Shown in pieces: positions 9,699 to 19,688 of a DNA stretch of 64,000 nucleotides. Position numbers and translations under genes: made by a program. Position 1 is the stretch's first letter; each line of letters opens with the position of its first letter. A model generated the notes under the pieces. That model had not been told where the DNA came from and did not search any database. It saw only the letters and a program-made list of their open reading frames with translations. Origin of the DNA: Pontixanthobacter rizhaonensis (lineage in GTDB: Bacteria; Pseudomonadota; Alphaproteobacteria; Sphingomonadales; Sphingomonadaceae); the NCBI RefSeq assembly GCF_012972675.1, contig NZ_JABCRE010000003.1:1-64000 (forward strand), in the 5' to 3' direction.

Positions 9699-11036
9699 AT
9701 GAAAAAACGCACTATGGCAATGGGTGTCGCGGGCTTGCTCATCGCTGGCGGCGCTGCTGGCGCTTACATTGTTTCCCCGACTATCCATGCTGGACAAACC
9801 GGAGAAGCGCCTGAACTCGGCCGGACAGGCGATTATGTCATAGGCACGTTCGAGAAGGATTTCGCGCTGTCTGATCGAACCGCGATTGGAACGGCGGGTT
9901 TACTCACCGGCAACATCGAACCGGTCGGTCGCACACTCACAGTCCGTTTTTGGTATCCCGCCACCGATACTGCCGATGGTGAAGCGGCCAGCTATACCCA
10001 TATGATGGCAATTCCTGACAAAGATGCCATCGAGGTTGTGACAGGCGGAATTGCTTTGCCCGATGCACCAGCATTGGAAGGGGAAACATTCCCCTTGATC
10101 GTGATGTCGCACGGCTACCGCGGATGGAATACCCAGTTCAGCAATCTGGGTGAACACATCGCATCGCGCGGCTACATCGTGGCCTCTATCGACCATGCGG
10201 ATATGCCGGCAGAAGGCTTGCCCTCGCTGCTGGTATCGTTCGGCAATGTGTTGGTTGATAGGACGCAAGACCAGCGGCAAATCTTGTCGTTGATTTTGAA
10301 TGGCCCCCGCGAACCACAGCTTGCCGCAATTGATCCGGAAAAGGTCGGGCTGATTGGCTATTCTATGGGTGGTTACGGGGCGCTCGCCACAGCTGGTGCA
10401 GCCTATGACTTCTCTAAAGAACCACTATCCAACATTCCAGAGCAGGCACAGCAGCAACTCGCCAACGCCACTTCCGAAGCTGCACCGATTGATGCCTTGG
10501 TCACTTTTGCCCCTTGGGGAGGCGCACCTGACAACCGGGCATGGACTGCAGACAGTCTGGCCAAGATCGACGTGCCGACACTGGTTGTTTCAGGCAATCA
10601 AGACGATGTGGTAGATTTTGAAGCTGGTGTTCGATGGATTTACGACAGCCTGCAAGGAACGGACCGCCGCCTACTGGTCTTTCGGGAGGCTAGGCACAAT
10701 ATCGTCGGCAATGACTTTACCCTCCCCGCCGATGCGGACTTTGTCGCGACCGAGTTCCTGAAAGAACCCGTTTGGCGTAGCGACCGGCTGAATGCGATCA
10801 ACCAGCATTTCGTGACCGCGTTTCTTGATCTTCATTTGAAGGGGGACGGCGACAAGGCGGCCTATCTCAATGTACCAAGGCCTGACTCCAATGCTTCCCA
10901 ATGGCCGATTGGCTTCCGCGAACAATTAAACGGCAAATATGCTGGATCTGACCAGCCAGACCATTGGAATGGCTTCCAACGGCGCTGGGCTGTCGGATTG
11001 GAATTGTATTCAGGGGACCGAACGACAGCGGAATAA
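9699..11036 (+). CDS. Exported alpha/beta hydrolase
   Basis: 445 aa. The N-terminus MKKRTMAMGVAGLLIAGGAAGAYIVS is a signal peptide or anchor. The hydrolase fold carries the nucleophile elbow GYSMGG (around residues 218-223), an oxyanion segment near MSHGYRGWNTQFSN, an Asp in NQDDVVDF and a His in EARHNIVG, completing a Ser-Asp-His triad. Upstream beta strands (TVRFWYPATDT) resemble the dienelactone-hydrolase/PAF-acetylhydrolase-like group. A periplasmic esterase or lipase-like activity is likely; substrate unknown. Confidence 0.82.
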   Translation: MKKRTMAMGVAGLLIAGGAAGAYIVSPTIHAGQTGEAPELGRTGDYVIGTFEKDFALSDRTAIGTAGLLTGNIEPVGRTLTVRFWYPATDTADGEAASYTHMMAIPDKDAIEVVTGGIALPDAPALEGETFPLIVMSHGYRGWNTQFSNLGEHIASRGYIVASIDHADMPAEGLPSLLVSFGNVLVDRTQDQRQILSLILNGPREPQLAAIDPEKVGLIGYSMGGYGALATAGAAYDFSKEPLSNIPEQAQQQLANATSEAAPIDALVTFAPWGGAPDNRAWTADSLAKIDVPTLVVSGNQDDVVDFEAGVRWIYDSLQGTDRRLLVFREARHNIVGNDFTLPADADFVATEFLKEPVWRSDRLNAINQHFVTAFLDLHLKGDGDKAAYLNVPRPDSNASQWPIGFREQLNGKYAGSDQPDHWNGFQRRWAVGLELYSGDRTTAE

Positions 11037-11064
11037 ACGCTGAATTTTCCGGCGTGCTATTCGG

Positions 11065-12501
11065 TTATTGTGGGCGCGTCATAAATCCAAGATCAGGCTG
11101 AGCAAAACGGCCAATATTGGGGGCAATTCCGGGTAATTCGCTGGGCGACACGCCGAACCATTGTGCCAATGTAGCGGAATACTCGTCTACCGAAGTGGTT
11201 GGCAGCAATCGGCCCCGCCCAACTTGGTCGTCGCTCTCAACTGATACCTGCGGTGCGGTACCGTAGAAGCGCCCGCCATTGACGGCACCGCCAACAACGA
11301 AATGATGGCTACCCCAGCCGTGATCAGAACCATCCCCGTTGGATGCCAGTGTACGGCCAAAATCGGATGCGGTGAACGCCGTCACTTGATCGGCGATGCC
11401 CAGCTCGAGCGTAGAGCGATAAAACGCATCCATCGCGAAATCGACTTGGCCCAGCAACGCTTCATGGCTGCCGATCAAACCGTCATGATGATCGAAGCCG
11501 CCAGCAGACACCATAAACACTTGCCGCGTCATGCCCAAATCACCACGCGCTGCGATCAGCCTGGCGACCACGGAAAGTTGATCCGCCAGCCGGTTGCCCG
11601 TGCCGAAATCAGTCGCCACGCTGGACCGTGCCAGCGCATCATTCACAAAACCGCCAAATTCTACCGACCGGGCGTTTGTTTGCGCATAATCCCCTTCAAA
11701 CACATGGCCTGTATGGGTCTTAAGCAACGTGTCCAATGCAGTACTAGCCGCCGATGAGTTATATAGACGCCCGCGGGACAGCCCATTAATCAATGTCGCC
11801 CCGTCTGGGGATACTTGATACGGCATCGCCTGTTCGCCGTTCATAAATACCGCGTTGCCAGTGGCATTTATCAGCGTGAACATAGCGTTGGAATTGCTGG
11901 ATTGTGCCAAGTCCCCCATCCGTCCGCCCCAACCAGTAGGCGATCCTTCCGGCTGCGAGCTTTGCCAAGTCGATTGCTGATCATTGTGAGAGAATAGGTT
12001 GGCGGGACGCGGAAAGCGCGTGTTGTCATCGCTCTCATACTGAGCCTTTGTCAGCGGGGTTAACAATGGCCCGACGTTCAGCATGGGTGCCATATTACCC
12101 TGATCAAACCGGGATTTTAGAAGCGGCATTGTCGGCGCAAGGGCGTATCGGATGTCGTCCGTCAGCGTCTGCTCGTCGGGTTGCATCAACACACTGTTGG
12201 CGAGGCTGCTGCGTGGCAAGGCAATCCCGCCCCCGGCTTCGCTGCCATTACCGCCACGTATCTGGCTGTACCGCTGATAGTTCGGTGCATCGAATGGGAT
12301 CAACGTATTGCCGTGATCATTCCCGCCATACAAAAAAACACACACCAGCGCCTTGTAACCACCAGTACTGGCAAATGCAGCGGCCTCCCCAATTCCGGCG
12401 AGCCCCATTGCATAGGAGGTCGCGACACCTGCCCCGGCCAATTGACTGGAACGACGCATAAAGGCGCGGCGGCTTAGCTCTGTGCTTTTTCCAACAAACA
12501 T
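11065..12501 (-). CDS. DUF1501 exported protein (pair 1)
   Basis: 478 aa. The ATG at 12501 has AGAGG seven bases upstream; a longer frame from 12534 would overlap the previous gene. A Tat-like signal (SRRAFMRRSSQLAGAG) leads the protein. DUF1501 belongs to the alkaline-phosphatase/sulfatase fold superfamily; likely metal-site motifs are GGFDHH, ASDFGRT and GSDHGWG. It follows the DUF1800 gene by 10 bases, the standard partnership. Function of this pair is not established; a second pair lies at 48143-50634. Confidence 0.85.
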   Translation of the reverse strand: MFVGKSTELSRRAFMRRSSQLAGAGVATSYAMGLAGIGEAAAFASTGGYKALVCVFLYGGNDHGNTLIPFDAPNYQRYSQIRGGNGSEAGGGIALPRSSLANSVLMQPDEQTLTDDIRYALAPTMPLLKSRFDQGNMAPMLNVGPLLTPLTKAQYESDDNTRFPRPANLFSHNDQQSTWQSSQPEGSPTGWGGRMGDLAQSSNSNAMFTLINATGNAVFMNGEQAMPYQVSPDGATLINGLSRGRLYNSSAASTALDTLLKTHTGHVFEGDYAQTNARSVEFGGFVNDALARSSVATDFGTGNRLADQLSVVARLIAARGDLGMTRQVFMVSAGGFDHHDGLIGSHEALLGQVDFAMDAFYRSTLELGIADQVTAFTASDFGRTLASNGDGSDHGWGSHHFVVGGAVNGGRFYGTAPQVSVESDDQVGRGRLLPTTSVDEYSATLAQWFGVSPSELPGIAPNIGRFAQPDLGFMTRPQ

Positions 12502-12511
12502 CGCAGTGCCT

Positions 12512-14374
12512 CTATTTCTGAACCATGTAATCATTGGATGCCATCACCAACATCACGCCAATATGGATGCGCCGGAGTTTCGTCGCGTCGTCGCTCGTTT
12601 CGGTTACCGTGATATCGTCCAATGCCGCCTTGATAACGTCTCGCGTATTTTGGGTCAGCTGCCCGCCGGCCAAGACCAGATCGAGCCGGTCCAGCAAGGC
12701 ATCACTTTGATGCGCGATAGGCAATTCACCGGAATAGCTTGCCTTCACATCGCGGCCAAACCGGCCCGTTCCCCCAATCACCCCTTCCATGAAGTTCACA
12801 TAGCCCGCGACTGATGTCTCGTTCACCAGCTGGAATTCGGGTGCGAGCAAATTGTTCGCCGCCGCCTGCGATCCTGCGGGAATATAGCCGGGCCGGAAGA
12901 AGTTAAAGACAGACGGTGATCGCAAAGGTGCTTGGCCAAGCGCAGTCGAATTAGAAGACGTATCGCCTATATCCCAATTCCCGTTTACCGAACTGACGTC
13001 AAATGTCCTGCCCCATTGGGCGTATCGCACCATCGGCTCCCGCAACCTGCCGAACATCGGATTGGTTAGCCCTGCCGGGTCCAACGCTTCTTCATCCATC
13101 AGGATAGCTGTGAAGACCGCACGCAAATCGCCGCGCACTCCCGATCCGTTGTCGTTGAACGTTTGCGCCACCCGCTGCACATATTGCGGGCTAGGATTGC
13201 TGGTCACCAATCGCTGGATCATCTGCTTGCCAAAGAACGGACCGACATTGGGATGCTGAAAAATTGCATCAAGTGTCAGACGAAGCGTCTCTGCGGCCCC
13301 GGTGCCAGCGGGGATTACAGTGCCCAAAAAGGCTTTCTCTTCAGCGGAATGCTCGCTCTGGGTTCGCGGGCGCTGCCACTTGGCGGGGTCTGCTGTCATG
13401 GGCCGCCGGACATACTCAACATCAGGAATCTGATTGTTCGGGTTCCTTGGATTAGGCGTATATCCAATGCCATCAAAGTCGAAATCATAACCAGTGAACG
13501 CTTTGGATATGCCCGTAACATCGTCGTTGGAATAGGTCGGGATAGGGTTCCCGCTGCCATCTGTCCGCTGCGTGCCATCCACATTCAGTTCAAACAGCCC
13601 AATCGAAAAAAGCTGCATGACTTCGCGGCCATAATTTTCATCCGGAACCCGGCCGGTAGATGGGTTCGCCTTGCGATTGCCCCGGGTGTTGAGGAACACG
13701 CCCATCGCGGGGTTAAGCGTAATATCTTCCAGCAAATCGCGAAAATTGCCGAATGCCCGCCTGTTTAAAATATCCCAATATTCGCCGATCGCCTGGCTGC
13801 GCCACGTTATGCTAACGCTGTTGAGCGAGACCACAAAGAACTCTGACAAGGCCAGAGCCGCGCGTTTGCGCACTTCGCTTCCGCGTGACATCAGCTGGCT
13901 CCAGATCATGTAATCCCCAATTCGCCGATTGAAGAAAAACTGGTCGGTGGTGATGTCATCAAAACCGCGGGATTGGAAAAACTGCTCAGCCGTCTGATCA
14001 TTGGAAGCGGACATCTGGCCATCAAGCCAAGGCTCGTAACCCCGATCTTTCAGATTGCTGATGCTGCCAATTGGTGCCGAGAATGCGGCGCGCAGGGCGA
14101 ACCGGGCAGCCGCTTCATCTGTCGTAGGCTTCAGCACTGTCGGGGGCGGGGTGACCGTTCCGCCGCCACTACTGCCAGTTGGTGGGGCAGAGCCCCCGCC
14201 ACTATCTCCACCGCCGCATGCCGCAGTGGCAATCGCCAACGCAGAAACGGTTATTCCTTTGGCCGGTAAGGATGCGGGCCCGTCTTCGGGAAGAACGGTT
14301 AGGTTTTCTTCTAACGAGCCATGATCACGCTCGGTGGCTTCGCTCAGTCGCTCGTCAGTTACACAGTCTTTCAT
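12512..14374 (-). CDS. DUF1800 exported protein (pair 1)
   Basis: 620 aa. The ATG at 14374 is chosen for its GAGGGA nine bases upstream; a GTG start at 14404 has none. A hydrophobic segment ending ATAACGGGDSGGG near residues 40-50 is a lipobox-like cleavage site followed by a Gly/Ser/Pro linker. The DUF1800 domain then runs through the rest; conserved stretches include ALSEFFVVSLN, ENYGREVMQLFSIG and NDDVTGISKAFTGYD. It is probably lipid-anchored in the periplasm or at the surface, working with the DUF1501 partner. Biochemical role unknown. Confidence 0.85.
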   Translation of the reverse strand: MKDCVTDERLSEATERDHGSLEENLTVLPEDGPASLPAKGITVSALAIATAACGGGDSGGGSAPPTGSSGGGTVTPPPTVLKPTTDEAAARFALRAAFSAPIGSISNLKDRGYEPWLDGQMSASNDQTAEQFFQSRGFDDITTDQFFFNRRIGDYMIWSQLMSRGSEVRKRAALALSEFFVVSLNSVSITWRSQAIGEYWDILNRRAFGNFRDLLEDITLNPAMGVFLNTRGNRKANPSTGRVPDENYGREVMQLFSIGLFELNVDGTQRTDGSGNPIPTYSNDDVTGISKAFTGYDFDFDGIGYTPNPRNPNNQIPDVEYVRRPMTADPAKWQRPRTQSEHSAEEKAFLGTVIPAGTGAAETLRLTLDAIFQHPNVGPFFGKQMIQRLVTSNPSPQYVQRVAQTFNDNGSGVRGDLRAVFTAILMDEEALDPAGLTNPMFGRLREPMVRYAQWGRTFDVSSVNGNWDIGDTSSNSTALGQAPLRSPSVFNFFRPGYIPAGSQAAANNLLAPEFQLVNETSVAGYVNFMEGVIGGTGRFGRDVKASYSGELPIAHQSDALLDRLDLVLAGGQLTQNTRDVIKAALDDITVTETSDDATKLRRIHIGVMLVMASNDYMVQK

Positions 14375-14578
14375 AACTGCCCGTCCCTCATTTCTGCACA
14401 GCACCGGTTTTGCATAACAGCCTCACTGCGCCGAGATTGAAACAATCAGGGAAAAGTCATGCACTGTTTTGATCGCTGCGCCGGGTTAACAAACCGCTTC
14501 TGAGGAATGGTAAATTGGCCGGCGGCATAGAGAAATATGCGCCCCGTTTTCTTGTGTCATGCCACGGCGGCTCACAGG

Positions 14579-14616
14579 AAGAGGGCCACCACGCCTTTTA
14601 GCATGATGGCCCTTTT
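14579..14616 (-). terminator. Hairpin after the acyl-CoA dehydrogenase gene
   Basis: AAGAGGGCCA at 14579-14588 pairs with TGGCCCTTTT at 14607-14616 (one mismatch in ten), with an 18-base loop. It lies 50 bases beyond the stop of the leftward acyl-CoA dehydrogenase at 14668, in the 293-base gap before the DUF1800 start. The U-tract is better on the plus strand, so it may work weakly on the minus strand or in both directions. Nothing else is visible in the gap. Confidence 0.4.
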
Positions 14617-14667
14617 CAGATAGCATGGGATAGGCACCGCATGGCGCCGCCCTAAATATCGGTACGT

Positions 14668-15801
14668 TTAGCTCGACAGAGCGATATGCCGTTTCATGTG
14701 ATGATCGACATTGCCGAATTCGGAATCGAAAATCGTCAGACGTTTGAAATAATGACCAATGGCCATTTCGTCGGTCATTCCCATACCGCCGTGAATTTGG
14801 ATAGCCTCCTGCCCGATAAGATGTGCAGCCTGACCAATCCGGACTTTCGCAGCAGAAACCGCTTGCTTGCGGGCGTTTTCGTCATCACCCAGACGTAAAG
14901 TAGCCAAATATGTCATAGACACTGACTGCTCATATTCCGTGAACATATCGACCATGCGGTGTTGCAGCACTTGGAATGATGCAATTGGCACACCAAACTG
15001 TTTACGCTGTTTCGCGTAGTCGATTGTCAGTGCGTGGGCGACTTTCATGGCGCCGCACACTTCTGCGCACTGCGCAGCAATTGCTTCGTCGGTCACCAGT
15101 TCAATAAGCGGCAAACCGCCATCTTCTTCGCCGATCAGGGCATCTGCCGGTACAGAGACGTTCTCAAAATACACTTCGGAAGCACGGCGTCCGTCAACGG
15201 TCGGGTAATCGCGCGTGACCACCCCGTCAGCGCTTTTGTCGACAATGAATACGGAGATACCGCCCTTGTCCCGCTGGCCGCCCGAAGTACGTGCGGTCAC
15301 CACCAGATGGGTTGCCCAAGGGGCGCCGATCACAACTGCTTTATGTCCATTGAGCACATAGCTGTCGCCGCTCTTTTTCGCAGTCGTTTCAAGGTCTGCA
15401 AAATCATACCGGCCGCGTGGTTCAGCATAAGCAAATGCAAAGATCTGGCTGCCATCTACAATCCCGCCAATATGCTCTTCTTTTTGAGCAGCAGTACCGG
15501 CGTGCTTCAAGAAACCACCCGCGCATACAACGGTGGGAACATACGGCTCGACCACCAGGCCTTTGCCAAATTCTTCCATCACGATCATGGAATCGATGGC
15601 ACCGCCGCCGAAGCCTCCATCCTCTTCAGAAAACGGCATGCCCAGCAGACCCAGCTCAGCCAGTTGCGCCCAAATTTCAGGGCGCCAACCGCTTTCGCTG
15701 GCGATCACGCCATTGCGTGTTTCGTAATCATAGGTTTCGCGCACCAGCCGTGTCAGGCTGTCGCGCACCATTGATTGCTCATCGGTGAAGTTAAAATCCA
15801 C
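14668..15801 (-). CDS. Acyl-CoA dehydrogenase, small-subunit type (pair A)
   Basis: 377 aa, starting at GTG 15801 with GGGAGAG five bases upstream. The acyl-CoA dehydrogenase fold is complete: N-terminal helices (MDFNFTDEQSMVRDSL), middle beta domain, and C-terminal helices with HGGMGMTDEMAIGHYFKRL. It resembles the PimD-like smaller chain of two-subunit dehydrogenases. The partner is 24 bases upstream. Such pairs are known to form heterotetramers acting on bulky or dicarboxylic acyl-CoAs. Substrate not inferable. Confidence 0.88.
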   Translation of the reverse strand: MDFNFTDEQSMVRDSLTRLVRETYDYETRNGVIASESGWRPEIWAQLAELGLLGMPFSEEDGGFGGGAIDSMIVMEEFGKGLVVEPYVPTVVCAGGFLKHAGTAAQKEEHIGGIVDGSQIFAFAYAEPRGRYDFADLETTAKKSGDSYVLNGHKAVVIGAPWATHLVVTARTSGGQRDKGGISVFIVDKSADGVVTRDYPTVDGRRASEVYFENVSVPADALIGEEDGGLPLIELVTDEAIAAQCAEVCGAMKVAHALTIDYAKQRKQFGVPIASFQVLQHRMVDMFTEYEQSVSMTYLATLRLGDDENARKQAVSAAKVRIGQAAHLIGQEAIQIHGGMGMTDEMAIGHYFKRLTIFDSEFGNVDHHMKRHIALSS

Positions 15802-15825
15802 AGTGTCTCTCCCGATCTCTCAGCC

Positions 15826-17022
15826 TTAAAGGCCAAGAACCATTTTCGTGATAATGTTGCGCTGAATTTCGTTTGACCCGCCATAAATGGAGGTCTTGCG
15901 CATATTGAAATAGGTCGAAGCCGAATGTTGCGCATATTCCGGACCAATCGGATACTCGTTCGATCCCAGATCGGACATGCCATTGTAATATGGCGTGCCA
16001 TAATGACCAACAGCTTCCAGGGTAAGTTCCGTCAGGCGTTGCTGAATCTCGGTACCCTTAATCTTCAGGATCGAGCTTTCCGGGCCAGGGCCCTTACCGG
16101 CTTGCTCGCCCGCAAGCGTGCGCAATTCGGTGATTTCCAGAGCCGCAAGATCAATTTCAAGCTGGCTCACTTTACGGGCGAAATCAAAGTCGCTCATCAA
16201 CGGTTCGCCGTCCAGTTGTTCGGACTTTGCAATGTCACGCAATTGCTCAACACCGCGCTTCGACCGCGCGACACCGGCAATACCGCTGCGTTCATGCGCC
16301 AACAGGAACTTGGCATATGTCCAGCCCATATTCTCTTGGCCGACAAGGTTTTCTACCGGCACGCGAACATCGGTAAGCCACGTTTCGTTGACCTCGTAGC
16401 CACCATCAATCAGCTTGATCGGGCGCACTTCGATACCCGGTGTTTTCATATCCACCAGAATGAAACTGATACCTTCCTGCGGCTTCGCAGCATCGGGATC
16501 AGTGCGGCACAGGAAGAAACCCCAATCAGCATGCTGGGCCAAGGTGGTCCAAGTCTTCTGGCCATTAATTACGTAATGATCGCCATCACGCACCGCGGTG
16601 GTTTGCAGGGATGCAAGATCAGACCCGGCGCCGGGCTCACTATAGCCCTGGCACCACCATACATCTCCGCTGCAGATGCCCGGCAAATGCTGGGCCTTCT
16701 GTTCTTCGTTTCCGAAAGTATAGATAACAGGACCGACCATCGAAACACCGAATGGCAACGGCATAATTGCGTTCACCCGGGCGTTCTCTTCAGACCAGAT
16801 ATAGCGCTGCGTCGGGGTCCAACCCGTGCCGCCATACTCGGTCGGCCATGCCGGTGTAGACCAGCCTTTTTCACCCAACACCTTATGCCATGCAACCATG
16901 TCTTCCGGCGAAAGATCATCACGCAACCCGTCGGCAGAAAGGTGTTTCGGGTAATTTTCCGCAATAAAACTACGAACCTCTTCGCGAAACGCCACTTCGT
17001 CGGCACTGAACTCCAGATTCAT
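15826..17022 (-). CDS. Acyl-CoA dehydrogenase, large-subunit type (pair A)
   Basis: 398 aa. Features of the PimC-like larger chain: WPTEYGGTGWTPTQRYIWSEE, CQGYSEPGAGSDLASL for flavin and substrate contact, and the C-terminal IYGGSNEIQRNIITK loop. It is the first gene of a leftward two-gene unit with the small chain. Its start faces the old yellow enzyme gene across a 392-base divergent region. Probably acts in the same CoA-ester pathway as pair B. Confidence 0.88.
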   Translation of the reverse strand: MNLEFSADEVAFREEVRSFIAENYPKHLSADGLRDDLSPEDMVAWHKVLGEKGWSTPAWPTEYGGTGWTPTQRYIWSEENARVNAIMPLPFGVSMVGPVIYTFGNEEQKAQHLPGICSGDVWWCQGYSEPGAGSDLASLQTTAVRDGDHYVINGQKTWTTLAQHADWGFFLCRTDPDAAKPQEGISFILVDMKTPGIEVRPIKLIDGGYEVNETWLTDVRVPVENLVGQENMGWTYAKFLLAHERSGIAGVARSKRGVEQLRDIAKSEQLDGEPLMSDFDFARKVSQLEIDLAALEITELRTLAGEQAGKGPGPESSILKIKGTEIQQRLTELTLEAVGHYGTPYYNGMSDLGSNEYPIGPEYAQHSASTYFNMRKTSIYGGSNEIQRNIITKMVLGL

Positions 17023-17414
17023 CGGTCTCTTCCCTTCGATCTATATTCTCTTGCTCTTACACTCCTGACATCAACAAAAAAGAGGCCAATTTGTGCCAGA
17101 TAAAGCAAGTTTTTCTCGGTTAGGCCTCATTACATGCGAACAAACGCTACGGCACGCAGCCTTTCCGGAGGGGATGCGGATAACCGCCCGCTCACAAAAA
17201 AATTTGCCGCATCCAGCAATTAAGACCGAGAAGCTGTATCCTAGCGGTTGATTCCGCAATTGGCACGATCTCTCTAAAACTGAAACAGCTTGGGATCTGC
17301 ACCGGTTATGACTAGAAGCCTGACCAAATGCGCGGCGGGTGGGACGACTTGGCCGCACAATCCAAGCCCGGCGTAACGATCTTTGGTAACGCCGCTTCAG
17401 TCAAGGATACCGCC
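17023..17414. other. Divergent promoter region of acyl-CoA dehydrogenase pair A and the old yellow enzyme
   Basis: 392 bases without a supported gene. AAGGA at 17403-17407 is the ribosome binding site for the rightward gene. A CACCGGTTA string at 17300-17308 partly resembles the LacI-type operator found elsewhere in the window but lacks the symmetric half. No RNA gene, hairpin with U-tract or repeat was recognised. Confidence 0.4.
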
Positions 17415-18521
17415 ATGAGCAGACCTCTCTTCAGCCCGTTCAAGATCAAATCGCTGGAGCTTCCAAACCGGATCGCCATGGCCCCCATGACCCGCAGCTT
17501 TTCACCTGGCGGCGTACCGGGTTCAGATGTGGCCGACTATTACGCACGGCGCGCGGCGGGCGGCGTTGGTCTGATCATTACAGAAGGCACCACAGTGGAT
17601 AGAGGCGGCGCCTCTAACGACGAGAAGGTACCCAATTTTCACGAGGCGGAAGCTCTTGAAGGATGGGGCAATGTGGCCAAGGCTGTTCATGCCGAAAACG
17701 GAAAGATCGCGCCGCAAATCTGGCATCAGGGGATGATGCGCAAGCCCGGCACCGGACCACACCCGGAAGCAATGTCGGATAGCCCTTCAGGCCTCACCCA
17801 TACAGGCAAGCAGGTTCAAGACGCGCCCAGCGATGCCGATGTGGATGATATGGTAATGGCGTTTGCCAACGCTGCTGGCGAGGCCAAGCGTCTTGGCTTT
17901 GATTGTGTCGAGATTCACGGCGCGCATGGCTATTTGATTGATCAGTTTTTCTGGGACCGGATGAATATTCGGGACGGACGATTTGGTGGTTCTCTGCCCG
18001 AACGGGCAACATTTGCAGCCGATATCATCCGCGAAACACGCAAAGCGGTGGGCGATGATATGCCAATCATTTTGCGGTTCTCGCAATGGAAGCAGCAGGA
18101 ATACACTGCACGCCTCGCCGAGACACCTGAAGAGCTTGGCGCGTTTCTCAATGTCTTCGCTGATGCCGGTGTCGATATGCTGCACTGTTCCCAGCGCCGC
18201 TATTGGGAACCTGAGTTCCCCGAGCTGGATGGCGAGAATGGGCTGAACTGCGCGGGCTGGGCCAAGAAACTGACTGGTTTGCCCACCATAACGGTTGGTT
18301 CGGTTGGCCTCTCATCCGATTTCTTTGGGGCCTTTGCAGGCGAAGGTTCCGCGGCACGTTCTCTGGATGATCTCGAAGAGCGCCTAGACCGGCAGGAGTT
18401 TGACCTAGTCGCCGTGGGCCGCGCTTTGCTCCATGATCCCGACTGGGCAGCCAAGATCCGTGACGGTCGGCACGAAGAGCTGGAAGATTATGACGGTAAG
18501 AGCCTGATGTCTCTCACCTGA
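17415..18521 (+). CDS. NADH:flavin oxidoreductase, old yellow enzyme family
   Basis: 368 aa from ATG 17415, which AAGGA precedes by seven bases; a longer frame from 17328 has no such site. The TIM-barrel FMN enzyme begins LFSPFKIKSLELPNRIAMAPMTR; the substrate-binding pair appears as EIHGAHGYLIDQF, and FWDRMNIRDGRFGGS is the conserved FMN/loop motif. Family members reduce activated C=C bonds of enones or act as 2,4-dienoyl-CoA-type reductases. Placed between two acyl-CoA dehydrogenase pairs, it may reduce an unsaturated intermediate of the same pathway. Confidence 0.9.
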   Translation: MSRPLFSPFKIKSLELPNRIAMAPMTRSFSPGGVPGSDVADYYARRAAGGVGLIITEGTTVDRGGASNDEKVPNFHEAEALEGWGNVAKAVHAENGKIAPQIWHQGMMRKPGTGPHPEAMSDSPSGLTHTGKQVQDAPSDADVDDMVMAFANAAGEAKRLGFDCVEIHGAHGYLIDQFFWDRMNIRDGRFGGSLPERATFAADIIRETRKAVGDDMPIILRFSQWKQQEYTARLAETPEELGAFLNVFADAGVDMLHCSQRRYWEPEFPELDGENGLNCAGWAKKLTGLPTITVGSVGLSSDFFGAFAGEGSAARSLDDLEERLDRQEFDLVAVGRALLHDPDWAAKIRDGRHEELEDYDGKSLMSLT

Positions 18522-18541
18522 TACCGCCGCCCAGGCTCACG

Positions 18542-18565
18542 GTAAGCCTCTTAAAACAGGCTTAC
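18542..18565. terminator. Hairpin between convergent genes
   Basis: GTAAGCCT at 18542-18549 and AGGCTTAC at 18558-18565 form a perfect 8-bp stem around an 8-base loop, exactly between the old yellow enzyme stop and the leftward acyl-CoA dehydrogenase stop. No U-run follows on either strand, so intrinsic termination is not certain. Confidence 0.35.
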
Positions 18566-18580
18566 TGCAAACACGCGTCC

Positions 18581-19684
18581 CTATCGCTGCCCTAACTTAC
18601 GCAAGTGGTAAGAATGGTCCCCGAACTGTGCATCGAATGCGAGCAACCGCTTGTGATAGTGCCCGATATTCAGCTCGTCGGTCAGCCCCAAACCGCCGTG
18701 AATCTGGATGGCAGATTCTCCGATGGCCAGACCCATTTTACCAAGCTGTCCTTTGAACACTGAAATATCGCGCGCCGTGATCGCACCCGAATTGGCCAAG
18801 GCTGCCGTGTAGGTCAGCGTCGCGAGCGCCTTGCTATATGCGATTTTCATATCTGCAAGGCGATGGGCGATCGATTGAAACGTCCCGATGGGTGTCCCAA
18901 ATTGCTTTCGCGTCATTGCATACTCCGCAGTCAGGGAGAGCAAGGCGTCCATTGCCCCGACGGCCTCCGCCCCCTGCACGATAATCGCTTTGGCGATGAT
19001 CTGTTCGAGCGCTTCGCTGGCATCGGCCAGCAGCATTGCATCGGCACCGACTGCCACCGCATCAAAGCGGATATTGGCAGCACTGCGCCCATCAATTGTT
19101 GTGTAGGCACTGACATTCAGCCCATCGGCATCTTTCCCGACAAGGAATAATGCGACCGGGCCTGCCGCGCCCATACGTGCCGCCACGACCAAAATATCTG
19201 CATCAGCCCCAGCCAAAACCAAGCGCTTTTCACCGCTGAGCACGAAGCCATCGCCGGACGGTTCAGCCACCATTTTGATAAGGCCTGGATGCGCTGTTCC
19301 GGCACCTTCTTCATAGGCAAAACCGGCTACTGCCTCACCCGAGGCAAGCTTCTCAATCCAGTCCAAATTGGCTGTATTGTCGCTGGCCGCGATGGCAGCC
19401 CCTGCCAGCATGATGGAAGACACGTAGGGTTCGACCACCAAGTGTTTGCCAAAGCTTTGAGCGAACGCCACGCAATCGCCGATAGAACCGCCTAGACCGC
19501 CTTGATCCTCGCTAAATGGCAAGGCGAGCAAGCCCAGCTCGGCAAACTGGTTCCAGACCTCGGCAGACCAAGGCGCGGCGGATGACACCAGTGCTTGTCT
19601 GGCATCGAAATCATAGTTCTTGTCCAGATAGCGCGCGACACTATCACGCAGCATCTCTTGTTCTTGAGAAAATGAGAAATCCAT
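18581..19684 (-). CDS. Acyl-CoA dehydrogenase, small-subunit type (pair B)
   Basis: 367 aa. ATG 19684 lies 4 bases after the upstream stop and has AGGGG about ten bases ahead; an earlier start would overlap that gene. The protein begins MDFSFSQEQEMLRDSVARYLD and ends with HGGLGLTDELNIGHYHKRLLAFD, the same pattern as pair A's small chain. It probably forms a heteromeric flavoenzyme with the gene upstream. Confidence 0.87.
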   Translation of the reverse strand: MDFSFSQEQEMLRDSVARYLDKNYDFDARQALVSSAAPWSAEVWNQFAELGLLALPFSEDQGGLGGSIGDCVAFAQSFGKHLVVEPYVSSIMLAGAAIAASDNTANLDWIEKLASGEAVAGFAYEEGAGTAHPGLIKMVAEPSGDGFVLSGEKRLVLAGADADILVVAARMGAAGPVALFLVGKDADGLNVSAYTTIDGRSAANIRFDAVAVGADAMLLADASEALEQIIAKAIIVQGAEAVGAMDALLSLTAEYAMTRKQFGTPIGTFQSIAHRLADMKIAYSKALATLTYTAALANSGAITARDISVFKGQLGKMGLAIGESAIQIHGGLGLTDELNIGHYHKRLLAFDAQFGDHSYHLRKLGQR

Positions 19685-19688
19685 AAGC

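Noticed and set aside
15925-17103. 392-codon plus-strand open frame
   Set aside because: Lies antisense over a clear acyl-CoA dehydrogenase gene; sequence has no recognisable domain and many rare-type residues, so it is a shadow frame.
17300-17308. CACCGGTTA resembling half of the LacI-type operator
   Set aside because: Only 9 matching bases, no symmetric arm, and adjacent genes are unrelated to uronate metabolism.
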